DNA of 64,000 bases, from assembly GCA_041390865.1 (NCBI GenBank), contig JAWKPC010000002.1:408263-472262 (forward strand). Direction: 5' to 3'. The position numbers and the translations under genes were made by a program. Position 1 is the stretch's first letter. Each line of letters starts with the position of its first letter. The notes below the pieces were generated by a model, which did no database searches, had not been told where the DNA came from, and was given only the letters and a program-made list of their open reading frames with translations. Of this stretch, positions 25,900 through 34,800 are shown in pieces. Source of the stretch: JAUIIK01 sp041390865 (GTDB lineage: Bacteria; Chloroflexota; Chloroflexia; Thermomicrobiales; CFX8).

Positions 25900-27753
25900 A
25901 TGAGCACGACCTCGCAACCGGCTGCACCATCTCAGCCCAGGCCGCCCGCGTCTCCGGCACCGTTGAAATTCGCGCGGGATGTCATCAAGCTTGGCGTCGA
26001 CGCCACCACCGCCTACGAACGGCCTGATTTGCAGGAGCGGATTCAGCTTGCCCTGAACCGGCTGGACAGGCCGGACACGATTGTCTGTGTGACCGGCGAG
26101 TTCAAGAAGGGCAAGAGCGCGCTGGTGAACGGCTTGCTCGGTGACGACTACTGCCCGGTTCACGACGATCTGGCAACGTCGGCGATCACGATTCTCCGCC
26201 ATGGCGACGAGCCGTCGATTAGCGTCCGCCGGCACGAAGCTGGCGAAACGGTCGTCGAGCCGATCGAGCGCGACCAGATCCGGGATTTCGCGACTGAAGA
26301 GGGCAACCCTGAAAACGCCCGCAACGTCGAGTTCGTCGAGCTGCAGGTTCGGAACGGGTTGCTGGCGCGCGGGGTGACGCTGGTCGATACACCGGGGTCC
26401 GGGACGCTGGCCTCGGGGTACGGAGCCGCGACGCTGGCGTTCCTCCAGTCCGCCGACGCGCTGATCTTCGTGACCGACTGCTCGCAGGAGCTGATCGAGC
26501 CGGAAGTCGAGTATCTGCAGGAGGCGGTCAAGCGTTGCGCGACGGTCATGGTCGTGATGACCAAGATCGATCTCTATCCCGAGTGGAGACGGATTGTCGA
26601 GATCAATCGGGAGCATCTCGAGCGGGCCGGCATCGAAGCGCCGATCGTTCCGGTCTCCTCGACCCTCCGGAACGTAGCTCTCCAGGAACGCGACCGTGAC
26701 CTGAACAACGAGAGCGGTTTTCCCGAGCTCCTCGACGCGCTAAGGACGGAGATCCTCGACCAGGCAGGAAAGCGGGCGGCGTTCGAGGCGCTGATGGCGA
26801 CCCGGACGGCGGCCGATCAGATGATCGGAGCCTATCAATCGGAGCTCGACATTCTCGCCGATCCGGAGCGGGCCACCGAGGAGATCGAGCGGCTTGAAGA
26901 CGCGAAGGAGCGGCTGAACGCGTTGCGCGGCGCCGGCTCCCGGTGGGCGACGGTCATGAACGACGGTTTTTCCGTCCTCACGTCGAACGTCGATTACCAG
27001 TTTCGCTCGACGATGCGCGGCATTCTCCGGAGCACCGAGGAACGGATTGAAGATACCGATCCATCGAGCGAGTGGGATGAGATCACCGAGCGACTGCAGA
27101 GCGATGTCGCGAAGGCGGTCGAGGAAGCGTTCAACCGGATCGATGACGACGTCGGGCAGCTTCGCGACACGATCTCAGCGATGCTTCGGGACGAGACGAC
27201 GGCTATCTGGCAGACGTCGGCCGGATCGATCTCGATCGGCGTTGAAGACATGTGGAGCGAACGCGAGATCGAGGATGAGAATATCGGCCAGAAGATCTTC
27301 AAGGGCCTGAATGCGATGCGCGGTTCCTACATGGGATTGCTGATGGTCGGGATGCTCGGCAATTTCGTTGGACTGGCGATGATCACTCCTGTCCTGATCG
27401 GGGCCGGCGTGCTGTTTGGCGGCCGACAATTTCTCGAAGAGCGGAAACGCGATGTCACCCGCAAGCGCCAGCAGGCACGCACGTTCGTCCGGCAGTTCGT
27501 CGACGACGTCCAGTTCGAAGCGGGAACGCGCATCCGCGAGACGACGCGCGATTTTCAGCGCGAGATGCGCGATTACTACACCGACCGGATCGGCGAGCTG
27601 GCCCAGACCTATACCGAAGCGGTCCAGAACACTCAGAATAGCCTCAAGCAGGACGAATCCTCGCGAGAGTCGCGCAAGCGCGATCTGACGACGCGGATCG
27701 AGAAGCTGACCGAGCTACGGCGCAGAGTGGAGATTGCCGAGGAGCGGCTGTGA
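25900..27753 (+). CDS. Dynamin-like GTPase (first of pair, IniA-like)
   Basis: A 617-residue protein starting MSTTSQPAAPSQP at 25900, with GGAG four bases upstream. The GTPase domain shows G1 GEFKKGKSALVNGLLG, a switch-I Thr in DDLATSAIT, G3 LVDTPGSGTLASG and G4 VVMTKIDLY. A long helical stalk follows. Two hydrophobic segments at about 478-505 (GLLMVGMLGNFVGLAMITPVLI, broken here for length) probably act as the membrane-inserting paddle. The C-terminal 100 residues are a charged coiled coil. Such bacterial dynamin-like proteins remodel or protect membranes. The ORF could start at 25756, but that leader is repeat-derived. Confidence 0.88.
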   Translation: MSTTSQPAAPSQPRPPASPAPLKFARDVIKLGVDATTAYERPDLQERIQLALNRLDRPDTIVCVTGEFKKGKSALVNGLLGDDYCPVHDDLATSAITILRHGDEPSISVRRHEAGETVVEPIERDQIRDFATEEGNPENARNVEFVELQVRNGLLARGVTLVDTPGSGTLASGYGAATLAFLQSADALIFVTDCSQELIEPEVEYLQEAVKRCATVMVVMTKIDLYPEWRRIVEINREHLERAGIEAPIVPVSSTLRNVALQERDRDLNNESGFPELLDALRTEILDQAGKRAAFEALMATRTAADQMIGAYQSELDILADPERATEEIERLEDAKERLNALRGAGSRWATVMNDGFSVLTSNVDYQFRSTMRGILRSTEERIEDTDPSSEWDEITERLQSDVAKAVEEAFNRIDDDVGQLRDTISAMLRDETTAIWQTSAGSISIGVEDMWSEREIEDENIGQKIFKGLNAMRGSYMGLLMVGMLGNFVGLAMITPVLIGAGVLFGGRQFLEERKRDVTRKRQQARTFVRQFVDDVQFEAGTRIRETTRDFQREMRDYYTDRIGELAQTYTEAVQNTQNSLKQDESSRESRKRDLTTRIEKLTELRRRVEIAEERL

Positions 27754-29231
27754 GCGCGGCTGCCCACGTTGGCGAGCGGGTGAACTACCTTTGTGACCAG
27801 GCGATGCTGGCGGTTCACGGTACGCCGCTTGCCGCCGAAATCACCTCCATTCGCCAGCGGATGAGCGAGCCGTTGCGGGTCGCGATCGCCGGGCGGGTCA
27901 AGGCCGGGAAATCGACACTGCTCAACGCGCTGGTCGGTGAGCGGCTGGCGCCGACGGACGCCGGCGAGTGCACCAGGGTCGTGAGCTGGTACCGCCAGGG
28001 CTTCGGCTATGAAGTGCGGGCAACCCTCCGGAGCGGCGAGTCTCGGGAACTCCGCTTCCGCCGGGACGACGGGCGTTTGGAGATCAACCTCGGCCGCTAC
28101 GATATCGAAGAGATCGACCGGATCGACGTCAATTGGCCGTCGTCGAACCTGTCGAGAATGACGTTGATCGATACACCCGGACTGGCGTCGCTCACCGCGG
28201 GCGCATCGGTGCGGACGCATGACTTCCTCGCGCTGCACGACGAAGACCGGCAGAGCGATGCCGATGCCGTGCTCTATCTGATGCGGCACATGCACAGCCG
28301 CGACGCCGAATTTCTCGAAGCGTTTTTCGATGATTCGCTGGCGAACACGTCTCCGGTCAATGCCATTGCCGTGCTCTCGCGTGCCGACGAGATCGGCGCC
28401 GGACGGCCGGATGCGCTGGAGTCGGCTGCCAGAATCGCCGAGCGCTACGGCAGGGATGAGCGGATTCGCGCGCTGTCCGTCAGCGTCCTCCCGGTCGCCG
28501 GTCTGCTGGCCGAGACCGGCACGACGCTCCAGGAGCATGAAGCGTCGTCGATTCGGGCACTGACCCGGATCGAGGAGGATGAGCTGCGGCGGATGCTCCT
28601 GTCGGTCGACCGCTTCCTTGCGCCGGAAGCCAGCGACCTGCTGGTCGAAACGCGGCGAGAACTGCTCGACAGGCTGGGGCTGTTCGGCGTTCGGTTGGCT
28701 ATCCAGAAGGTTCGTAGCGGCGAGGCCCTTTCGGCCGTCGACCTGTCGCAGATTCTGATCGACGCGTCGGGGCTGGAGACGCTGCGGAGCTTGCTCGAGC
28801 AGCATTTCAGCGCCCGCGCGATGGCGCTCAAGGGCCGGTCCGCGCTGGTGTCGCTCCGGAATTGCGCCCGCGATCTGATGGAGATCGACCGGAACGCGGG
28901 CCGGCGATTGTTCGCCGAGATCGAGCAGGTTGAGATTTCCACCCACGCCTTCGCCGAGCTGCGGCTGCTCCACATGATGCTGACCGGCCAGATCAAGCTG
29001 ACGGAAGATGAGCAAGCCGAGGTGAACCGGCTAACCAGCGGCGGCGGGCTGGAGCAGCGGGCTGGCGTCGATCAGGATGCAACGGACGAGCAGATCCAGC
29101 AGGCGGCGCTGGCCGGCATCGCGCGCTGGCGGCAACGTGCCGCAAGCCCGCTGCTCGATCGCGCGGCGGCGGATGCGTTCGAGATCGCCGCCCGGTCGTA
29201 CGAGGGTATCTACGCGCAAGTGGCCGGATAA
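27750..29231 (+). CDS. Dynamin-like GTPase (second of pair, IniC-like)
   Basis: A 493-residue GTPase whose GTG start overlaps the preceding stop by four bases, so the two are translationally coupled. G1 is AGRVKAGKSTLLNALVG, switch I lies near DAGECTRVVSWY, G3 is LIDTPGLASLT and G4 AVLSRADEIG. The rest is helical, without a clear membrane segment. The tandem of one membrane-inserting and one soluble dynamin-like protein matches mycobacterial IniA/IniC and other bacterial pairs. A shared role in membrane stress or fission is inferred. Confidence 0.85.
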   Translation: MSAAAHVGERVNYLCDQAMLAVHGTPLAAEITSIRQRMSEPLRVAIAGRVKAGKSTLLNALVGERLAPTDAGECTRVVSWYRQGFGYEVRATLRSGESRELRFRRDDGRLEINLGRYDIEEIDRIDVNWPSSNLSRMTLIDTPGLASLTAGASVRTHDFLALHDEDRQSDADAVLYLMRHMHSRDAEFLEAFFDDSLANTSPVNAIAVLSRADEIGAGRPDALESAARIAERYGRDERIRALSVSVLPVAGLLAETGTTLQEHEASSIRALTRIEEDELRRMLLSVDRFLAPEASDLLVETRRELLDRLGLFGVRLAIQKVRSGEALSAVDLSQILIDASGLETLRSLLEQHFSARAMALKGRSALVSLRNCARDLMEIDRNAGRRLFAEIEQVEISTHAFAELRLLHMMLTGQIKLTEDEQAEVNRLTSGGGLEQRAGVDQDATDEQIQQAALAGIARWRQRAASPLLDRAAADAFEIAARSYEGIYAQVAG

Positions 29232-29292
29232 CAATACATTTCCCGACTTGCAGGATCGTCTGCTAGTCTGACGCAGCATGTATCCGGGATAG

Positions 29293-29308
29293 CCCGTAAA
29301 CGGGTTTT
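29293..29308 (+). terminator. Weak intrinsic terminator after the GTPase pair
   Basis: CCCGT AA ACGGG forms a 5-bp stem followed by TTTT. It lies 60 bases after the second GTPase gene and just before the beta-helix gene. The stem is short, so its efficiency is doubtful. Confidence 0.4.
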
Positions 29309-29329
29309 GGAGTGATTGAGAGATGAAAC

Positions 29330-30877
29330 GTGCACAGGTTCGGGCGTTGGGTGTTGGTCTTGAGCGTGGTCGCGTTGCTGGCGCCCGTGCTGCCGGTTGG
29401 CTTCGTTGCGGCGGATGATGCCGTCGTCGGAGGCGCCTGCGACGATACCGAATTCAACAGCGCGCTGGCGGCTGCCCAGTCGAACGGGGGCGGCACGATA
29501 ACCTTCGATTGCGGAGGGCCTGCGACGATCCTATTTGGCGCTGTCAAGACGATTTCGGCATCCAATAGCGTGATCATCGACGGCGGCGGTCAGATTACAT
29601 TGAGCGGTGCAACGGCCGTTCAGTTGTTTGATGTGGAATCCGGCGCAACGCTCGAGCTGCGGGATATTACGCTCACGGACGGACAGGCCGGGCTTGGCGG
29701 CGCGATAGCGAACGCCGGAACGCTTCGGATCGTGAACAGCACGCTGACGGAGAACGAGGCTGATGGCGCAGGCGCGGTGTACAACGAGGGTGATGCGACG
29801 ATTACGGACAGCGTTCTGTCCTCGAATGTCGCTCAGAACGCCGGGGTGATCCTCAACGTCGGAACGTTGGAGATCACCGGCAGCGTATTCTTTGAGAATA
29901 CCGGGACGGCGGCATTTGCCGGAGGGATTCTCAATGGAGGCACCGCGACGATTACCGATACGACATTCGAGCTCAATTCGTCGTTCTTTGGCGGGGCGAT
30001 CACGAATACCGAGAATGCCGTCCTTGATCTGTTCGGCTCGACGTTTGTTGAAAACGCCGCAACGGGAACCGGCGCCGGAATCTACAACGACGACGGCTTC
30101 GTGACGATCACGAATAGCACGTTCAGCGGCAACAGCAGCCCGCTTGGTCCGGCGGTGTTCAGCACCGACGGCGTTACCGAAATCATCGCCAGCACGGTGA
30201 CGGACAATAGTTCTGAATCGGGCAGCCTCGACAATGACCAGGGCGGTACGATCATCCTGCGTCAGACGATCGTCGCCGACCAGAACTCCGGGGCGGATTG
30301 CGATGGGTCGATGACGTCGGATGATTACAACCTCGACAGCGACGGAACCTGCAATCTCACCGCTTTGCATGACATTACCAACGGAGATCCCGAGCTCGGA
30401 CCGCTGGTCGACAATGGCGGCGAAACCCTTACCCACATGCCTGCTCAGTCGAGCGTGGCCGTCGACAGCGGCGGCTTCAGCTGCCCGAGCGTCGATCAGC
30501 GAGGGAAGCCCCGGCCGGCTGGGGCTGGCTGCGATATCGGTGCGGTCGAGTTGCAAACGGCGGCGACCTATGCCCTGTGCGCCGATTACTACACAGGCCG
30601 AGTCATGAGTCCCTTCAACGGCCAGTGCGGCACGCGACAGTTCGAGCTGGATGTGCCGGAGAGCTACCCGCTGGCCTTCTGTATCGACGCCTATACCGGT
30701 GTGGTCGGTTACACCTTTGGCCGGCCATGCAACCCGCCCCGGCAGATTCACCTGATGCCAGATGATGGCGATCTGCTGACCTGCGTCAGCTACTACACCA
30801 GTTTGAATCGCCGGGTGTACAACCATAGCCAGTGCCGGCCGAACGAAATACCGAACTTCATTCCTGCCGCTCTCTAG
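29330..30877 (+). CDS. Secreted beta-helix protein with C-terminal cysteine repeat
   Basis: A 515-residue protein starting at GTG 29330. Its signal peptide is WVLVLSVVALLAPVLPVGFVA. Residues about 40-400 are a right-handed parallel beta-helix of the choice-of-anchor / pectate-lyase-like type, with repeated turns such as LDIRDITLTDGQAGLGGAI-like, TLRIVNSTLTENEADGAGAV and ATITDTTFELNSSFFGGAI. The last 100 residues hold three copies of a Cys-x3-YT-x10-Cys unit: CADYYTGRVMSPFNGQC, CIDAYTGVVGYTFGRPC and CVSYYTSLNRRVYNHSQC. It is probably a surface or secreted carbohydrate-binding protein; no catalytic site is recognised. A nearby ATG at 29323 is out of frame. Confidence 0.82.
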   Translation: MHRFGRWVLVLSVVALLAPVLPVGFVAADDAVVGGACDDTEFNSALAAAQSNGGGTITFDCGGPATILFGAVKTISASNSVIIDGGGQITLSGATAVQLFDVESGATLELRDITLTDGQAGLGGAIANAGTLRIVNSTLTENEADGAGAVYNEGDATITDSVLSSNVAQNAGVILNVGTLEITGSVFFENTGTAAFAGGILNGGTATITDTTFELNSSFFGGAITNTENAVLDLFGSTFVENAATGTGAGIYNDDGFVTITNSTFSGNSSPLGPAVFSTDGVTEIIASTVTDNSSESGSLDNDQGGTIILRQTIVADQNSGADCDGSMTSDDYNLDSDGTCNLTALHDITNGDPELGPLVDNGGETLTHMPAQSSVAVDSGGFSCPSVDQRGKPRPAGAGCDIGAVELQTAATYALCADYYTGRVMSPFNGQCGTRQFELDVPESYPLAFCIDAYTGVVGYTFGRPCNPPRQIHLMPDDGDLLTCVSYYTSLNRRVYNHSQCRPNEIPNFIPAAL

Positions 30878-30894
30878 AGCGAACGATCGACATT

Positions 30895-30930
30895 CCGCCC
30901 CCGTCCGGCGCCGGACGGGGGCGGTTTGTT
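30895..30930 (+). terminator. Intrinsic terminator of the beta-helix gene
   Basis: A perfect 14-bp stem (CCGCCCCCGTCCGG and its complement) with a CG loop is followed by TTTGTT, 18 bases after the stop codon. Confidence 0.9.
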
Positions 30931-30967
30931 CTATGTATGGGTGGTCCATGATTCCTTTGATGGTCCG

Positions 30968-30993
30968 CGAGGTGTATCGCGCGATACACCTCG
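30968..30993. promoter_or_regulatory. Perfect 26-bp palindrome, candidate operator
   Basis: An uninterrupted palindrome with half-site CGAGGTGTATCGC lies 60 bases upstream of the small acidic protein gene and past the terminator of the previous gene. The position and perfect dyad suggest a dimeric repressor site. A transcript hairpin is possible, but there is no T run. Confidence 0.55.
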
Positions 30994-31053
30994 GCTGTCA
31001 ATTCACCGCTAGACTGAGCATGGCTATCAGAGTCTGGCAGGGAGGCAGTGGCT

Positions 31054-31593
31054 ATGGAGCGCAGCAAGCGACAGGAGCATTGCAGGGACGAGCCGGCCGT
31101 AACGTTCGAGCTGGAGGAGACCCCGCAGGACCGTAGCCGGAGCCGCCTCGGAGCGGCCGGCGCTGCGGCAGTTACCGGCGCCGGGTTGATCTCGAGCGGC
31201 GCGACGCCGGAGTTTGGCGATACTCTGGATGTGTTCGATCAGGCCGAGACTCCGGATGCCGCGACTGGAGAGGTTCCGACGACCAGCTTCGAGGAGCTTG
31301 GCGGCGAGGACCCGGAATTTCCACCGATCGACTTCGAGGGGCCAGTTGACGAGACGATTGAGGATGCGGCTCCGTGGGTATCGACGGGCGAGGAATCCGA
31401 TGCGACATTCGGGGCCACCTCGGACGTTGGCGGGGGGTATGCGCTCGAAGATATCCCGGACAACGAAGCGTTCGGAGCTGCCGATGCCGAGATCGATGTC
31501 GAACTCGTTCCGGATGCGCTCGTCGACCACGATGGCCTGGGGGACGATGCCGACGTTGATGCGGACGAGTTGCACGATATCGACCTGACCTGA
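31054..31593 (+). CDS. Small acidic protein with Arg-rich/Gly-Ala-rich N-terminal segment
   Basis: A 179-residue protein (ATG 31054, GGGAGG ten bases upstream). After a charged start, the sequence RSRSRLGAAGAAAVTGAGLI (about 31-50) resembles a membrane-associating Gly/Ala helix following basic residues. The remaining 130 residues are strongly acidic with no recognisable domain, ending DHDGLGDDADVDADELHDID. The giant protein encoded next has the same arrangement (RRRGIAGIVAGAGAAGAG then an acidic body), so the two may be related in targeting or function. No homologue family is recognised. Confidence 0.7.
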   Translation: MERSKRQEHCRDEPAVTFELEETPQDRSRSRLGAAGAAAVTGAGLISSGATPEFGDTLDVFDQAETPDAATGEVPTTSFEELGGEDPEFPPIDFEGPVDETIEDAAPWVSTGEESDATFGATSDVGGGYALEDIPDNEAFGAADAEIDVELVPDALVDHDGLGDDADVDADELHDIDLT

Positions 31594-31854
31594 CGACGTC
31601 ATCCCTCGCCCGACGAGCCTGTCGCCGTTCCTGGCTGCAGGCACACCCTGTATCGAAGTTGACAACCGGACCGTTATCCAATGCTCCGGATCGAGAATCC
31701 CCGCTCACTACCGTGATACAGATGGGAAGGAATGACCTTCCCTCGGTATAGACAAGTGTCCGACGCTAGCCTAGTATCGACGTAACCTCAATGTTTTCAA
31801 ACATGCGGGATTCTGGAGATACCGACCGGCGGGACAACTGGAAGGATCGGTTTC

Positions 31855-34800
31855 ATGGTGTTCGACGAAAATCAGCGGCGCGGTCCCGGGGACGCGCCGT
31901 CGGGAGGAAACTCTGCCCGTCAGCCGCGACGGCGCGGGATCGCCGGCATCGTTGCGGGAGCCGGTGCTGCGGGAGCCGGTCTGGGGGTTGGCTCGGCAGC
32001 CGGTCTCATTGCCGGTGACGACGCGGTCGCGTTCATTCGCGAGCAGACCGGCGACCATGCTGCCGTCGACCAGTCGCGTCTGGCCGAAGCGCGCGAGCGC
32101 ATCGAAGTGGCCGAAGAAGCCGCGCGGGCGGCGAGCTACGACGTCTTTGAAAGCCGTGCCGCAGAGCTAGATGCGGCCCTTCCGTCCGGAGTTGCCGAGT
32201 CAGCAGGGATTATCGGCAACGCTCTTCCACCCCTTCCCGCTGCGGAAGAGGAAGGCGGCGAGTCTGAACCGGATATCCAGGGAACACCGCCGACTGGGCG
32301 GCCTCCGGTCACCACGCCGGAGCCGGACGACAGCGTGCCCGCCGGTGACGCGCCGCCAACGACCGGCGGCCGGCCGGCCACCGGCCCGCCGCAGCCGGGA
32401 GCCGGTCAGGAATCCGAGTCCGAAGCTCCAGAGGCGCCCAGCCTTGGGAGTCCGATCGAAGGCGACGATACCCCGCCATCTCCGGAAGCGCCGAGCCCGC
32501 CGGGTTCAGCCTCGCCGCCGGACGGGCCGGAACCGCCCGCACCATCATTTGTCAGCCCGCCTTCCGGTGGACCGTCCCCCGAAACCGGTGGAGGTTTGGA
32601 CGAGATCGTCGACGAAAGTCCGGCGCCGCCACCGGCCGGCCCCGCTCCGGCAGGCCCGGGAGGCGCACCGCCGGTTTCACCGCCTGACGCCGGCCCTTCG
32701 GAGCCGGACGGCATCGTGGCCGAGTCGCCATCGACCGATGGCGGCCCTGCTCCGGATGCCCCGGAAACCAACGATGAGGCCGTTCCTCCGTCATCGAGCG
32801 CGCCGACTGTCCCGGGAACGTCCGGGGAAAGCGCGCCCCCGGCATCCTCGGGTCCGGTCGATTCTTCGCCGGTGTCGAGCGATCCGGACGCCTCCAGCTC
32901 TCCGTCCGTTCCCGAAACGCCCGCGGCTCCCGGCGGCTTCAACGAGCCATCCGGATCTTCGGACGATGCCGGATCGGAAGACTCTTCGTCCGAAAGTATC
33001 GACGGCAGCGACGCGCCGTCGATACCTGTCGGATCCGGCGGTTCTTCCGAGGAAGAGTCCAGCGGAAGTTCCTCGTCGAGCGAGGGGGCGAGCCAGTCGA
33101 GCGACTACCCCTACGTCTACCAGTGGGACGACGACGGCGACTGGGTCGATGTCGCGATGCAGAACGATCGGGGTGAGGTCTACTACCTGCGTTATCAGGA
33201 TGACGGCACCGTCTATTACCTGAACCCGGAAGGCGAGTACGACCAGGTCCAGGGCGAGAACCTTCCCCATCTGCTCTACGTCGATGACCAGGGCGTCGCC
33301 TATTTCTCGAAGATGCAGTACCAGCACACGGTCTACTTCTCGGTCGACACCGAGGGCGACTTCGACTGGATCGACCATGAAGATGTCCCGGGCTATGAGG
33401 AGACGCCGGACGAGGACGACTACGACTATCCGCGCGTTATCGACTACGAGTACGGCGACGAGTCCTGGGCACTGGTCGAGATGGAAGACGGCCGGTTCGT
33501 CAAGTATTACGACGAGGGTGGCGCCTACTGGGTCGATGAGTATGGCAACGAGACGCCTGTCTCCGGGTTCCAGGTGCCGACATTACTCTATGTCGACGGC
33601 GATGGAGACGCCTACTTCCGCGTGTTCATCGAGAACGAAGGCGATTACCGCTATTACACGATCGACCACGACGGCGGTGTCGAGTACATCCATGATTACG
33701 ATGTCCCCGGCTACGAGGAGCCGCCATATGAGGAGGAGTACGAGTACCCGCGCGTCGTCGAGTGGGATGCCGATGAGGGCTGGGTGATCGTCCAGAACGA
33801 GGACGGCTACTACGCCAAGATCTATGAAGACGGCCAGGCGTATCCCGTCGACGAGTATGGCGATCCGATCGCCACCAACGGGGTCGGCTACTACTATCCG
33901 GACCTGCTCTACGTCGACGAATATGGCAACGCCTACTTCCGGAGCGGCGACCCCGGCAACTACTCCTACTACATGATCGACCATGACGGCGGCGTCGAGT
34001 ACGTCAACTACGAGGACATCCCGGAATACGAGGATCCGCAGTATGACGACGACGGCTATCCGATCGTCACGCTCTGGGATCACGAGGCGGGTTGGGTCGT
34101 CGTTCAAGAGGACGAGGACCACTACAGCAAGTACTACACCGACGGCAACGTGGAGAGCGTTGACCAGCATGGCAACGCGCTACAGCCAAATGGGCTTGCG
34201 CCAGAGCTTGGCCAGTTGCTCTACATCGAAGCCGGGGGCGATGCCTACTTCCGGAGTGGTGAGCCGGGGAACTACGAATACTACACGGTCGACCAGTACG
34301 GACACGTCGAGTACATCCACTACAGCGATGTCCCCGGCTACGAGCCGGAACCGGGCGAGGGAGAGGAGTACGAGTATCCACGGGTCATCGAGTGGGACGC
34401 CGACGATGGCTGGGTCATCATCGAGGATGAGAACGGCGACTACGTCAAGTACTACGAGAACCGGCCGCCGCACTTCGTCGATGCCGAAGGAAACGAGATT
34501 CCGGGGAACTATCCGAACCAGGCCCGGCTCATCCAGGTCGACCAGTATGGCAACTCCTACTTCCAGTATCTGGAGGACGGCGAGTATGCCTATATCCAGG
34601 TCGACGGCGACGGCGGGATCGAGAATGTCGATCCGCACGACATCCCCGGCTTCGAGTACGAAGAGCTCGACGACCAGTACGACTATCCGAGAACGGTCGA
34701 TTGGGATGCGAATGCCGGCTGGGTGATCGCCGAGACGGACCTTGGCTATCAGGTCAAGCTCTACGAGAACGGCGAGGCGTACTTCGTCGATGACTACGGC

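Noticed and set aside
27633..29015. 460-codon open frame on the minus strand
   Set aside because: Antisense to the second dynamin-like GTPase, whose G1, G3 and G4 motifs are all intact.
29531..30949. 472-codon open frame on the minus strand
   Set aside because: Mirror of the beta-helix gene, which has a signal peptide, repeat structure and its own terminator; the antisense frame has none of these.
31659..31700. TTGACA upstream of the giant gene as a promoter
   Set aside because: No acceptable -10 hexamer at 16-18 bases, so it is not listed as a promoter.
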